From RGIG7450 sp045648785 (GTDB lineage Bacteria > Bacillota > Clostridia > RUG12999), in the NCBI GenBank assembly GCA_045648785.1, contig JAZROP010000045.1, positions 1 to 23,346 on the forward strand: 23,346 nucleotides of DNA, in the 5' to 3' direction. The notes under the pieces are model-generated. The model had not been told where the DNA came from. It did no database searches and was given only the letters and a program-made list of their open reading frames with translations. A program made the position numbers and the translations under genes. How positions within the stretch are numbered: position 1 is the stretch's first letter; each line of letters starts with the position of its first letter. Shown here one piece after another: positions 7,720 through 16,735 of this stretch.

Positions 7720-8277
7720 TCATTTTTTATCAAAAGATGTAATTATATCACCTTTTACAAGATATGCCTCATCTGCCAGGACGGCAAGCGGAGTATCTGA
7801 ATATGAGTCAGAATAAAACTTTTCTATTCTGCCTCCTCCCCATTCATAAAACCGACGCACTTTTTCCTCTCCCCAGCAGTTTTCTCCCTCTGTTTTTCCG
7901 CTGAACCTATCCACTCTGGATGCAATCACTTTTATACCAAGCTGATTACATATGGGCGTCAGCAAAAATTCAGGGGAAGCCGAAATTATAAGGTCATCTT
8001 CTTTTTTCTGCTCAAGATACCATTTTTTTATGTTTTTTTCATGAGTCTTCCAAAACTTTTCCACTGCCTCATCCACTTTGGGCACAGATTTTAAAAAACT
8101 GTAAAACTTCTCTTTAAATTGAGTTTTTGGCATTATCTTCAAGCCGAATTTAATACCATGCCATCCTTGTTTAGGCAAATATTTTACAATTCCGGGATAG
8201 TTTTTCAGACAGAAAAAGTAAAAATCTCTTGTACTGTCTCCGTGATATATTGTCTGGTCAAAATCATAAACATTCAT
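7720..8277 (-). CDS. HAD-superfamily subfamily IB phosphatase
   Basis: A 185-residue haloacid-dehalogenase phosphatase of the phosphoserine-phosphatase-like IB group. Motif I is YDFDQT (nucleophile Asp and general-acid Asp) at the very N-terminus, motif II is the Ser in IISASPEF, motif III the Lys in GEEKVRRF, and motif IV the acidic pair in SDSYSDTPL. The helical cap lies between motifs I and II. I chose the ATG at 8277 because it places motif I at the N-terminus as in relatives and has GGAAG upstream; starting at 8310 adds eleven unconserved residues. It follows gpsA by about 39 bases, suggesting co-transcription and perhaps a role near glycerophospholipid metabolism, but that is inference. 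The substrate is unknown. Confidence 0.8.
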   Translation of the reverse strand: MNVYDFDQTIYHGDSTRDFYFFCLKNYPGIVKYLPKQGWHGIKFGLKIMPKTQFKEKFYSFLKSVPKVDEAVEKFWKTHEKNIKKWYLEQKKEDDLIISASPEFLLTPICNQLGIKVIASRVDRFSGKTEGENCWGEEKVRRFYEWGGGRIEKFYSDSYSDTPLAVLADEAYLVKGDIITSFDKK

Positions 8278-8316
8278 ATGTAAATCACTTCCCTGAAAAA
8301 AATTTATCAAAACACC

Positions 8317-9318
8317 TTACAAAATTTCGTTCTCCCGTTTCCCCGGTCTTGTCATAAGTTCTTTAACTATCTTTTTGACATCTGCACCCTCTTTAATCAC
8401 ACGGTATGCCGCAGAAATAATAGGAACTTCAACCCCCACATTTTTCGCAAGATTATGCCCTGCGATTGCTGCCGGAATTCCCTCAACCACCATTTTAACT
8501 TCTTCCGTTGCTTGCTGCGGAGTCATTCCTTTTCCGATAAGCTCGCCCGCCCGGTGATTTCTCGAATGTTTGCTGGTACAGGTAACTATGAGGTCACCAA
8601 TGCCCGAAAGTCCGAAAAATGTTTCGGGTCTCGCACCAAGTGCAGTTCCAAGTCTTGAAATTTCCGCCATGCCACGAGTTGCAAGAGCTGCTCTTGCGTT
8701 GTCGCCAAGCTCCATACCGTCAAGCACGCCTGCACAAAGTGCAATAACATTTTTAAGTGAACCGCCATATTCCACTCCGGCAACATCATCTGTAATATAC
8801 ACCCTGAAATATGGACACATAAAAAGTTCCTGCACCTCTTTTGCAACAGATATATCCTCACAAGCTGCAACAACGCTCGTAGCTTTCTTTAGCGCAACCT
8901 CTTCAGCATGGGAAGGCCCGGACAGGACAACCACTTTCGCTCCCAGGATTTTATCTTTTAAAATCTCGGATATTCTTTTATAACTGTTTTCTTCAAGACC
9001 TTTTGTAACACTTACAAGCACCTGATTTTGAGCGTCAAAAAACTCTGCCATTTTTTCCGCCGATGCTACTGCGCCCTTTGAAGGAGCGGCACTGACAACA
9101 TATCTGCATCCTTCCATAACATATTCAAGGTCGTGCGAACATTCTATATTGTCAGGAAGTTTTATTCCGGGCAAAAATTTATTTTCTCTTGTTTTTTCAA
9201 GTTCCTCCGATTCTTCCCTAAAAAACGACCAAAGCTTTACATCATACCCTTTATCTGCAAGAAGCAAGGCAAGAGCTGTCCCCCAGCCACCTGAACCTAC
9301 AACTGCAATTTTATTCAC
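8317..9318 (-). CDS. gpsA: NAD(P)H-dependent glycerol-3-phosphate dehydrogenase
   Basis: Reduces dihydroxyacetone phosphate to sn-glycerol 3-phosphate, the backbone for phospholipid synthesis. The 333 residues fit the family. Seen: Rossmann motif VGSGGWGTALA (7-17), SGPSHAEEV, the catalytic Lys in GGSLKNVIAL, and the GLSGIGDLIVTC and SKHSRN segments of the substrate domain. The start is a GTG at 9318 whose first four bases overlap the uvrA stop (GTGA), with AGGAGAG upstream inside uvrA, so translation is probably coupled. Sitting behind the excision-repair genes appears to be an operon-organisation matter rather than a functional link. Confidence 0.96.
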   Translation of the reverse strand: MNKIAVVGSGGWGTALALLLADKGYDVKLWSFFREESEELEKTRENKFLPGIKLPDNIECSHDLEYVMEGCRYVVSAAPSKGAVASAEKMAEFFDAQNQVLVSVTKGLEENSYKRISEILKDKILGAKVVVLSGPSHAEEVALKKATSVVAACEDISVAKEVQELFMCPYFRVYITDDVAGVEYGGSLKNVIALCAGVLDGMELGDNARAALATRGMAEISRLGTALGARPETFFGLSGIGDLIVTCTSKHSRNHRAGELIGKGMTPQQATEEVKMVVEGIPAAIAGHNLAKNVGVEVPIISAAYRVIKEGADVKKIVKELMTRPGKRENEIL

Positions 9319-12140
9319 ATTAACACTCTCCTCAAATACTCTCCCGTACTGGATTTTTCGTTATTTGCAACCTCCTCAGGGGTGCCTGTTGCAACAATTC
9401 TTCCGCCACCGCTTCCCCCTTCGGGTCCAAGGTCAATAATCCAGTCTGCTGTTTTTATTACATCAAGATTATGTTCAATAACAATCACGGTGTTACCTGC
9501 ATCAACAATTCTCTGCAACACCTCAATAAGCCTTTTTACATCGTCTGTATGCAAACCTGTTGTGGGTTCATCCAGAATATAAACTGTTTTGCCGGTAGCT
9601 CTTTTTGAAAGCTCTGTGGCAAGTTTAACTCTCTGTGCCTCACCGCCAGACAGAGTTGTCGAGCTCTGTCCAATTTTGATATATCCGAGTCCAACATCGT
9701 AAAGGGTCTGCAGTTTACGGCTGATTTTGGGCAGGTTTCTAAAGAACTCCAAACCCTCTTCCACAGTCATATCCAACACTTCATAAATATTTTTACCTTT
9801 ATATTTAACTTCAAGAGTTTCCCTGTTATATCTCTTACCTTTACAAACCTCGCATGGAACATAAACATCAGGCAGAAAATGCATTTCTATTTTTAAAATA
9901 CCATCACCACTACATGCCTCGCATCTGCCGCCACGGACATTAAAGCTGAATCTGCCCGGTCCATAGCCACGCACAGCAGCATCATTTGTCGAGGCAAAAA
10001 GCTCACGAATATCCCCGAAAACACCTGTATATGTTGCCGGATTTGAACGGGGCGTTCTGCCGATGGGCGATTGGTCAATATCAATAACTTTGTCGAGTTC
10101 CTCAATACCTAAAATCGCATCATGTTCACCCGCAGTTACTTTTGCACGATTTAATTTTGCCGCAAGGGCTTTGTGCAGAATTTCGTTAACAAGCGAGCTT
10201 TTACCACTACCCGAAACACCCGTAACCGCTGTAAGCACACCGAGTGGAAAACTCGCATCTATATTTTTAAGATTGTTTTCTCTTGCCCCTTTTACGGTTA
10301 TGAACTTGCCGTTACCTTTTCTTCTTTCAGTTGGAACCTCAATTTTCCTTCTTCCGCTTAAATAGTCACCTGTGATGGATTTTTCATTTTTCATTATCTC
10401 ATCAGCCGTTCCCTGGGCAACAATCTGTCCACCGTGAACTCCTGCCGCCGGTCCTATGTCAACTATCCAGTCAGATTGACGCATGGTATCCTCATCATGT
10501 TCAACTACTATCAGGGTATTTCCCAAATCCCGAAGGTTTTTTAGTGCCGCTATAAGCTTATCATTGTCACGCTGATGCAGACCAATACTCGGTTCGTCCA
10601 GTATATAAAGCACACCTGTAAGTCCTGAACCAATCTGTGTTGCAAGTCTGATTCTCTGAGCCTCACCGCCTGAAAGGGTAGCAGATGCTCTGGAAAGTGT
10701 AAGATAACCAAGTCCCACATTCGTTAAAAATGAAAGTCTTGCATTGATTTCCTTTAATATCTGTCTTGCAATGGCGTTGTCCCTGTCGGACAACTTAAGC
10801 TCTTTGAAAAACTTTACCGTTTCAATTACAGGAAGGTCACAAAGATCTTGAATATTAAGACCGCCCACTGTTACGGCAAGTACCTCTTTTTTAAGACGCG
10901 CACCACCACAACTACTGCATTTGCGAGTGGTCATATATGATTCAATTTCCTTTTTTACCCATTCAGACTGGGTGCTGTTGTATCTCCGTTGCAGGTTTGT
11001 TATAATCCCTTCAAAATTGTTATAATAAACTGTATCACCATATTCACGGGAATATTCCAGCTTAAGTTTTTCATTACCTGTACCATAAAGAAGAATGTCA
11101 GTTATTTCCTGTGGAAGTTCTTTAACGGGTACATCAAGGCTGAAACCATACTTTTTGGAAAGTGCCGATGAATACATATAAGAAAAACTGCTTTTGTCCG
11201 AAACCGTTCCCCACCCCGATGCTTTTATTGCGCCCTCCATAATGGAAAGATCTTTGTCGAGCACCATATCGGGAGAAATCTCCATCACAAACCCAAGCCC
11301 GGTGCAGTCGGGACAGGCACCAAAAGGATTGTTAAACGAAAACATTCTCGGCGTCAGTTCTTCAAGCGTAATTTCACAATCGTGGCAAGCATAATTCTGG
11401 CTGAAAATAAAATCTTCACCATCAATAACCGACACAGTAACAAGTCCGCCAGCCAACCTGAGTGCCGTTTCAAGCGACTCTGTTATACGGCTTTTTGAGT
11501 TTTCACGGACAATAATTCTGTCAACAACAATTTCGACTGTATGTTTTTTATTCTTTTCAAGATTAATTTCTTCTTCAAGTTCATATAGAATTCCGTCAAC
11601 GCGGGCACGAACAAATCCGCTTTTTTTAGCATCATCAAGAATTTTTTTGTGTTCTCCCTTTTTCCCTCTTATAACAGGAGCCATAATCACAATTCTTGTA
11701 CCCTCGTCAAGTTTCATAACTCGGTCGGTAATCTGGTCAATGGTCTGCTGTGAAACCTCTTTGCCACACTTTGGACAATGAGGCACACCAACTCTTGCAT
11801 ATAAAAGTCTGAAATAGTCATAAATTTCAGTGATCGTACCTACCGTTGATCGTGGGTTTTTGCTTGTTGTTTTCTGGTCAATGGATATGGCAGGAGAAAG
11901 CCCCTCAATGTAGTCTACATCAGGCTTATCCATCTGTCCCAAAAACTGCCGTGCATAGGACGAGAGTGATTCCACATATCTTCTCTGCCCCTCGGCATAT
12001 ATGGTATCAAATGCCAGAGAGGATTTCCCCGAGCCTGAAAGCCCCGTAAGTACAATGAACTTATCTCGTGGCAGTTCAATATCAATATTTTTCAGATTAT
12101 TTTCTCTTGCGCCTTTTATTACAATTTTATTTTGAGCCAT
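9315..12140 (-). CDS. uvrA: Excinuclease ABC subunit A
   Basis: DNA-damage-sensing ATPase of nucleotide excision repair; it dimerises and loads UvrB at lesions. The 941 residues are full length. Seen: first Walker A GLSGSGKSSLAF near residue 32, a CPKC pair near 122, the zinc module CHDC...CPDC, and first signature LSGGEAQRIRLATQIG. In the second half are Walker A GVSGSGKSSLV, zinc module CEAC...CEVC, second signature LSGGEAQRVKLATELS, and Walker B segments YILDEPSIGLH and YILDEPTTGLH. The ATG lies inside the end of uvrB (14-base overlap), and its own stop overlaps gpsA. The gene is intact, with nothing unusual. Confidence 0.98.
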   Translation of the reverse strand: MAQNKIVIKGARENNLKNIDIELPRDKFIVLTGLSGSGKSSLAFDTIYAEGQRRYVESLSSYARQFLGQMDKPDVDYIEGLSPAISIDQKTTSKNPRSTVGTITEIYDYFRLLYARVGVPHCPKCGKEVSQQTIDQITDRVMKLDEGTRIVIMAPVIRGKKGEHKKILDDAKKSGFVRARVDGILYELEEEINLEKNKKHTVEIVVDRIIVRENSKSRITESLETALRLAGGLVTVSVIDGEDFIFSQNYACHDCEITLEELTPRMFSFNNPFGACPDCTGLGFVMEISPDMVLDKDLSIMEGAIKASGWGTVSDKSSFSYMYSSALSKKYGFSLDVPVKELPQEITDILLYGTGNEKLKLEYSREYGDTVYYNNFEGIITNLQRRYNSTQSEWVKKEIESYMTTRKCSSCGGARLKKEVLAVTVGGLNIQDLCDLPVIETVKFFKELKLSDRDNAIARQILKEINARLSFLTNVGLGYLTLSRASATLSGGEAQRIRLATQIGSGLTGVLYILDEPSIGLHQRDNDKLIAALKNLRDLGNTLIVVEHDEDTMRQSDWIVDIGPAAGVHGGQIVAQGTADEIMKNEKSITGDYLSGRRKIEVPTERRKGNGKFITVKGARENNLKNIDASFPLGVLTAVTGVSGSGKSSLVNEILHKALAAKLNRAKVTAGEHDAILGIEELDKVIDIDQSPIGRTPRSNPATYTGVFGDIRELFASTNDAAVRGYGPGRFSFNVRGGRCEACSGDGILKIEMHFLPDVYVPCEVCKGKRYNRETLEVKYKGKNIYEVLDMTVEEGLEFFRNLPKISRKLQTLYDVGLGYIKIGQSSTTLSGGEAQRVKLATELSKRATGKTVYILDEPTTGLHTDDVKRLIEVLQRIVDAGNTVIVIEHNLDVIKTADWIIDLGPEGGSGGGRIVATGTPEEVANNEKSSTGEYLRRVLM

Positions 12141-14082
12141 TATCTCTCAATTCCTTTATCTTGTCTCGAAGGGTTGCCGCAAGCTCAAAATCTAGCATTG
12201 CCGCAGCCTTTTTCATATCCTTTGTAAGCTGAGCCACCAGCCTGTCTATATCTTTCTTACTCTGTTTTTTGCTGTTTTTAGGTACTTTCGCTGTTGCTTC
12301 AATAACATCATGCACCGCCTTGATAACCGTTTTGGGCACTATGCCATGTTTCTCATTATATTCGGTCTGAATTTTGCGTCTTCTTTCCGTTTCGGCAATA
12401 GCACGCTTCATTGCACCCGTCATTTCATCAGCATACATTATAACCTGCCCGTCGGCATTTCTCGCCGCACGACCAATGGTCTGGATAAGAGATGTTTCGC
12501 TTCGCAGGAAACCCTCTTTATCCGCATCAAGTATTGCAACAAGCGATACCTCGGGAATGTCAAGACCTTCTCTTAAAAGGTTTATTCCTACTAAAACATC
12601 AAACTTACCAAGCCTCAAATCGCGGATTATTTCCATTCTTTCCATGGTATCAACTTCTGAATGGAGATACTGTACTTTTACCCCGTTTGATGCCAGATAA
12701 TCGGTCAGCGCCTCTGCCATTTTTTTGGTAAGCGTTGTAACAAACACACGCTGGTTTTTTGCCACCCTTAAATTTATTTCATATAATAAGTCGTCAATTT
12801 GTCCCTCTGTGGGCTTTACTGTAATTACAGGGTCGGGAAGTCCCGTTGGACGAATTACCTGCTCGGCTGTTATGGCAGAATGCTCTTTTTCATAATCTGC
12901 CGGCGTCGCAGAAACAAATACTGCCTGACCAATTTTTTCTTCAAATTCTTTAAAATTAAGGGGACGGTTATCAAACGCCGACGGCAGTCTGAATCCATAT
13001 TCCACAAGTGATTCTTTTCTTGCCCTGTCCCCATTATACATCGCCCTTACCTGCGGAAGTGTCACATGGGACTCGTCTATCATAATAAGAAAATCGTCGG
13101 GAAAATAGTCAAGCAGGGTGTATGGTACGCTGCCAGGTTTTCTGCCGGAAAGCACCCTTGAATAGTTCTCAATACCGCTGCAGAAACCAATTTCTCTTAT
13201 CATTTCCATATCGTAATTGGTCCGCTGCTCAAGCCTTTGTTTTTCAAGAAGTTTTCCATGCTCTTCAAAATATTTACATCTTTCCACCATTTCCTCTTCA
13301 ATGGTTTTAAGAGCAGCTTCCATTTTATCCTTTGTCGTTACATAGTGTGACGCCGGGAAAATAGCAATATGCTGACGGATACCCGTCACATTTCCCGTTA
13401 CATAGTCCACCTCGGAAATTCTGTCAATTTCGTCTCCAAAAAACTCCACCCTGACAGGTGCCTCACTACCCGCCGGATGAATTTCAACCACATCGCCTCT
13501 CACACGAAACCTACCGCGCGAAAAGTCAATGTCATTGCGTTCATACTGAATATTTACAAGTCTCTTTATAAGCTCGTCCCTGCTCATTTCCATGCCCGGG
13601 CGAAGGGAAATCATAAGATTTTCATAATCTAGCGGGTCACCGAGGCTGTAAATGCAGCTGACAGAGGACACAATTATAACATCCCTGCGTTCAAAAAGTG
13701 CTGCTGTCGCCGAATGGCGAAGCTTGTCAATTTCGTCATTTATAGCTGAATCTTTTTCAATATAAGTATCAGTTCCGGCAATGTATGCCTCAGGCTGATA
13801 ATAGTCATAATAGGAAACAAAAAATTCCACTGCATTGTTGGGAAAAAATTCCTTAAATTCGTTCGCAAGCTGAGCCGCAAGGGTTTTGTTATGTGCAAGT
13901 ACAAGAGTGGGGCGGTTAAGTTTTGCTATTACATTTGCCATTGTAAATGTTTTTCCCGAGCCGGTAACACCCAGAAGTGTCTGCCCCGGGTTTCCTGCCT
14001 GAATTGATTTCACAAGGGCATCTATTGCCTCAGGCTGATCGCCCATAGGCTCAAAAGAAGAAACAAGTTCAAACTTATCCAC
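12127..14082 (-). CDS. uvrB: Excinuclease ABC subunit B
   Basis: Helicase-like subunit of nucleotide excision repair that verifies damage and recruits UvrC. It has 651 residues with Walker A GVTGSGKT (38-45), the damage-probing hairpin region YYDYYQPEAYI, Walker B as DESH in MIDESHVTLPQ, helicase motif VI around QTIGRAARN, and a C-terminal UVR domain (AAAMLDFELAATLRDKIKEL) for UvrC contact. The start is a GTG at 14082 with AGGAGG seven bases upstream; the nearby ATG at 14087 is out of frame. It starts 11 bases after nth and overlaps uvrA. uvrC is not in the window. I did not find a clear GAAC-N4-GTTC LexA box before the gene. Confidence 0.98.
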   Translation of the reverse strand: MDKFELVSSFEPMGDQPEAIDALVKSIQAGNPGQTLLGVTGSGKTFTMANVIAKLNRPTLVLAHNKTLAAQLANEFKEFFPNNAVEFFVSYYDYYQPEAYIAGTDTYIEKDSAINDEIDKLRHSATAALFERRDVIIVSSVSCIYSLGDPLDYENLMISLRPGMEMSRDELIKRLVNIQYERNDIDFSRGRFRVRGDVVEIHPAGSEAPVRVEFFGDEIDRISEVDYVTGNVTGIRQHIAIFPASHYVTTKDKMEAALKTIEEEMVERCKYFEEHGKLLEKQRLEQRTNYDMEMIREIGFCSGIENYSRVLSGRKPGSVPYTLLDYFPDDFLIMIDESHVTLPQVRAMYNGDRARKESLVEYGFRLPSAFDNRPLNFKEFEEKIGQAVFVSATPADYEKEHSAITAEQVIRPTGLPDPVITVKPTEGQIDDLLYEINLRVAKNQRVFVTTLTKKMAEALTDYLASNGVKVQYLHSEVDTMERMEIIRDLRLGKFDVLVGINLLREGLDIPEVSLVAILDADKEGFLRSETSLIQTIGRAARNADGQVIMYADEMTGAMKRAIAETERRRKIQTEYNEKHGIVPKTVIKAVHDVIEATAKVPKNSKKQSKKDIDRLVAQLTKDMKKAAAMLDFELAATLRDKIKELRDNGSK

Positions 14083-14093
14083 CGCATATCCTC

Positions 14094-14720
14094 CTATAAA
14101 TTCTTACTGCATACATGGGCAACTTCACAAATATCGCATCTCGGTTTTACCGCTTTGCACACCGCCCTGCCATGATATACAAGTTTATGGCAAAAATCTG
14201 CCGAGCTTTCGGGCGGCACAATTTTCATAAGGTCAAATTCAATTTTTGTGGGGTCGGAATTTTTGGTCAGCCCCATACGATTTGCAATTCTTTTGGCATG
14301 AGTGTCTATAACTATCGCCGGTTTGCCGTAAATGTCACCTATAATAATGTTTGCAGTCTTTCTGCCAACTCCGTCAAGAGATGTCAGTTCCTCCATAGTC
14401 TGTGGAACTTCCCCGCCAAAATCCGACAGAATTTTTCGGCAGCAATTAATTATGTTTTTTGCCTTGTTATGATAAAACCCTGTTGACCTAATATATTCTT
14501 CAAGCTCTAAAATATCGGCACCGGCAAAATCCTCCGCTGTTTTGTATCTTTCAAAAAGCGCGGGGGTCACCTGATTTACGCGTTTATCAGTACATTGTGC
14601 CGCAAGCTGGGTGGCAATTAAGAGCTGAAGCGGATTTTCAAAATCCAACGAACATTTTGCGTCCTTATATATTATATCAAATATTTTTTGTATTTCCAAT
14701 ACTTTTTGTTTTTTATTCAT
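14094..14720 (-). CDS. nth: Endonuclease III (DNA glycosylase/AP lyase)
   Basis: Removes oxidised pyrimidines and cleaves the abasic strand in base excision repair. The 208 residues contain the helix-hairpin-helix LDGVGRKTANII with catalytic Lys121, the catalytic Asp139 in VIDTHAKR, and the C-terminal 4Fe-4S motif Cys188-x6-Cys195-x2-Cys198-x5-Cys204. The ATG is preceded by AGGGGAAAG. It starts only about a dozen bases after the terminator of rbgA and heads a compact group with uvrB and uvrA, so this block couples base and nucleotide excision repair. Confidence 0.96.
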   Translation of the reverse strand: MNKKQKVLEIQKIFDIIYKDAKCSLDFENPLQLLIATQLAAQCTDKRVNQVTPALFERYKTAEDFAGADILELEEYIRSTGFYHNKAKNIINCCRKILSDFGGEVPQTMEELTSLDGVGRKTANIIIGDIYGKPAIVIDTHAKRIANRMGLTKNSDPTKIEFDLMKIVPPESSADFCHKLVYHGRAVCKAVKPRCDICEVAHVCSKNL

Positions 14721-14733
14721 TTTTCTTTCCCCT

Positions 14734-14764
14734 AAAAAAACAAGTCCGGCTACTTTGCCGGACT
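14734..14764 (-). terminator. Intrinsic terminator after rbgA
   Basis: AGTCCGGC pairs with GCCGGACT (8 bp, GC-rich, 6-base loop, 14743-14764) and is followed on the minus strand by TTG and seven T. Its T tract ends about 13 bases before the nth start, leaving no room for a promoter between them. Confidence 0.85.
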
Positions 14765-14770
14765 GTCATT

Positions 14771-15622
14771 TTAAAACTCATCCGGGGTTTCCATAGTTAT
14801 ATTACCCAATCTTGTATCCCGGAACTCGTCAAGCAGAATATTTGCTGCACGAAGTGTATCAAATTCGCCTTTTTTCAGCAGAAATCCTCTCTTTTGAGCT
14901 ATCTGTATAAGCACCTCATAATCAGTCAAATTGGTAATTTCCTCAAGCTTGTATCGAGTTATAAGATTATTTTCATATTTTTCACGCAGGAATTTTATCA
15001 GTATGCAGGCAAGCTCCTCAACATCCATAATCTCATCACGGATAGCGCCTGTAAACGCCAGCTTCAATGCAACATCCTCGCTCTCAAATTTAGGCCATAA
15101 TATGCCCGGCATATCAAGAAGTTCAACACCACTGTCCAGTCGGAGCCATTGTTTACCTTTTGTAACTCCCGGTCTGTCACCGGTTTTTGTAACAGCTTTT
15201 CCTGCCACTCTGTTTATAAATGAAGATTTTCCAACATTTGGAATTCCGCAAAGCATGATTTTTATGCTACGATTAATTCCTCTTTTTTTGTCTCTTTCAA
15301 TTTTATCCTTTAAAACCCTTTCGGCATAAGCACTCAGTTTGTTTATCCCTTTACCTGTTGTGCAACTCACCTCAATGGCGGCAATTCCTTTTTTCGCAAA
15401 ATACTCAATCCACGCTTTGTTTGCCTCAGGGTCAGCCATATCTGATTTATTTAAGATAACCACCCTGGGTTTATTTCCAAGAATTTTATCTATCTCCGGA
15501 TTTCTTGATGCCATCGGTATTCGTGCATCAAGCAGCTCTGCCGCAATGTCAACGAGCTTTAAACTGTCCGTCATCATGCGGCGGGTTTTCGCCATATGTC
15601 CGGGAAACCATTGTAAATTCAT
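14771..15622 (-). CDS. rbgA: Ribosome biogenesis GTPase (circularly permuted), YlqF/RbgA
   Basis: GTPase needed for late assembly of the 50S ribosomal subunit. The permuted motif order is plain: G4 as NKSD (58-61) comes first, then G5-like VSCTTG, G1 as GIPNVGKS (126-133) and G3 as DMPG (170-173). The N-terminal MNLQWFPGHMAK is a signature of the family. At 283 residues it is full length, with a C-terminal helical domain. It begins three bases after lepB ends and follows rplS, the same neighbourhood found in many Firmicutes and functionally sensible, since L19 is also a large-subunit protein. Confidence 0.95.
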   Translation of the reverse strand: MNLQWFPGHMAKTRRMMTDSLKLVDIAAELLDARIPMASRNPEIDKILGNKPRVVILNKSDMADPEANKAWIEYFAKKGIAAIEVSCTTGKGINKLSAYAERVLKDKIERDKKRGINRSIKIMLCGIPNVGKSSFINRVAGKAVTKTGDRPGVTKGKQWLRLDSGVELLDMPGILWPKFESEDVALKLAFTGAIRDEIMDVEELACILIKFLREKYENNLITRYKLEEITNLTDYEVLIQIAQKRGFLLKKGEFDTLRAANILLDEFRDTRLGNITMETPDEF

Positions 15623-15625
15623 CTT

Positions 15626-16198
15626 TTAATCCAACCCTCCGATTGCGTCAAGCGGCAGAATTCTTACCATTGCTTTGCCTATAACGGACTCCTCCGTTAC
15701 CATTCCCACGCTGGATAGTCTGCTATCCGAGCTGTTGTTACGGTTATCACCCATTACAAAAACACAGTCATTCGGTACTACGCACGGGTAAACTCCGTTA
15801 CCAATATGACTATATTCTATTTTTTCATTAATATAATCCTCGTTGAGCTTTTCCCCGTCAACAAATACTTCGGCATAGCCTAGTTGCTCATTATATTTTA
15901 TGTTTACAGACTGACCTTCTGTTGCAATTACGCGTTTAACATAAGGTGTATTTTCGTTTATTGCCGGTCTGAAAATTATAATATCCCCAACTTTTGGCTG
16001 ATAATTCATACGCCAGACAAAAAGCATATCCTTATTATGAAGAGTGGGAACCATGGATGAGCCGTCAACTCTTACCATTGTGAAACAGTAGGTTCTTAAA
16101 AACATCGCTATTACAAAAGCAATCACTATTGCCTGAACCCATTCAAAAATTTCTTTTCCGAAGCTCTTTTTTTCTTTCATTTCTGCAGAATTTTCCAT
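15626..16198 (-). CDS. lepB: Signal peptidase I
   Basis: Membrane-bound serine protease that cleaves signal peptides from exported proteins. With the chosen start it has 190 residues: a short cytoplasmic N-terminus, one membrane segment (about 18-40), then the catalytic domain with nucleophile Ser48 in GSSMVPTL, general base Lys88 in YVKRVIA, and the conserved GDNRNNSSDSR box. I prefer the ATG at 16198, which has AAAGGA about ten bases upstream. An in-frame TTG at 16240 lies inside the 3' arm of the rplS terminator, so the longer reading is unlikely. Single-span architecture is typical of Gram-positive SipS-type enzymes. Confidence 0.94.
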   Translation of the reverse strand: MENSAEMKEKKSFGKEIFEWVQAIVIAFVIAMFLRTYCFTMVRVDGSSMVPTLHNKDMLFVWRMNYQPKVGDIIIFRPAINENTPYVKRVIATEGQSVNIKYNEQLGYAEVFVDGEKLNEDYINEKIEYSHIGNGVYPCVVPNDCVFVMGDNRNNSSDSRLSSVGMVTEESVIGKAMVRILPLDAIGGLD

Positions 16199-16228
16199 TT
16201 CAAACATATCCTTTTTTATATATAATAC

Positions 16229-16254
16229 AAAAAGCCGCAAAAATTGCGGCTTTT
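16229..16254 (-). terminator. Intrinsic terminator between rplS and lepB
   Basis: An 11-bp perfect stem (AAAAGCCGCAA with TTGCGGCTTTT) closes a 3-base loop and continues into T residues on the minus strand. It lies about 30 bases after rplS and only about 30 bases before the lepB start, suggesting partial termination that lowers lepB-rbgA expression relative to rplS. Confidence 0.85.
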
Positions 16255-16282
16255 CCGACGGGACAGGCCCGCGCTTTGCAGA

Positions 16283-16627
16283 TTAAAGTTTTTCCTTAAC
16301 TTTTGCTGCTTTACCCACTCTGTCACGCAGATAGTAAAGACGAGCACGACGAACTTTACCTCTTCTAATAACCTCTACCTTTTCAACATTAGGTGAGTGA
16401 AGGGGGAATGTTTTTTCAACACCAACACCGTAAGAAATTCTTCTTACTGTGAAAGTTTCGGAAATACCGCCGTTTTTCTTTCTGATAACGATTCCTTCAA
16501 ACATCTGAATTCTTTCACGGTTACCTTCTTTGATTTTACAGCTTACTTTAACTGTATCACCAATGTTAAACTGAGGAACCTCTGTCTTCATCTGCTCATT
16601 ACCAAGAGCTTTTACGATTTCTGTCAT
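16283..16627 (-). CDS. rplS: 50S ribosomal protein L19
   Basis: Large-subunit ribosomal protein located at the interface with the 30S subunit. The 114 residues are the normal length, and include the conserved FNIGDTVKVSCKIKEG, FEGIVIRKKNGG, TFTVRRISYGVGVE and basic GKVRRARLYYLR segments. The ATG has a strong AAGGAGAG upstream. A consensus promoter (16707-16735) and a structured leader precede it, consistent with L19 autoregulation. It is the first gene of the rplS-lepB-rbgA block; rimM and trmD, often just upstream elsewhere, are absent. Confidence 0.98.
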   Translation of the reverse strand: MTEIVKALGNEQMKTEVPQFNIGDTVKVSCKIKEGNRERIQMFEGIVIRKKNGGISETFTVRRISYGVGVEKTFPLHSPNVEKVEVIRRGKVRRARLYYLRDRVGKAAKVKEKL

Positions 16628-16637
16628 GTCTTTCTCT

Positions 16638-16700
16638 CCTTAATCTTAAGTGTTCGTAACGGTCAGACTTTACTGCCGACAGAGGACCACCGTAATACAA
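16638..16700 (-). ncRNA. Putative ribosomal protein L19 leader
   Basis: The roughly 70-base leader between the rplS promoter and start codon is GC-richer than its flanks. It contains pairing segments: GTCGG (16676-16680) with CTGAC (16662-16666) around a nine-base loop, and ACGGT (16689-16693) with ACCGT (16659-16663) as an alternative outer pairing. Position and a TTACGGTGGTCC stretch fit the known Firmicutes L19 leader, a cis-regulatory RNA thought to bind L19. I judged this by eye without a covariance model. Confidence 0.55.
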
Positions 16701-16706
16701 GATAAC

Positions 16707-16735
16707 ATTATAACACATAATTTTTTCAAATGCAA
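16707..16735 (-). promoter_or_regulatory. Sigma-A-type promoter of rplS
   Basis: TTGCAT (-35, 16730-16735) and a perfect TATAAT (-10, 16707-16712) on the minus strand are exactly 17 bases apart. Transcription would start near 16700 at the beginning of the structured leader. Confidence 0.8.

Noticed and set aside
14040..14100. SOS (LexA) box before uvrB
   Set aside because: A GAAC is followed after four bases by TTCT rather than GTTC and lies inside the coding start; too weak to call.
14597..15100. Plus-strand 167-codon open frame
   Set aside because: Overlaps both nth and rbgA antisense and crosses the terminator hairpin; no ribosome binding site and no protein-like pattern.
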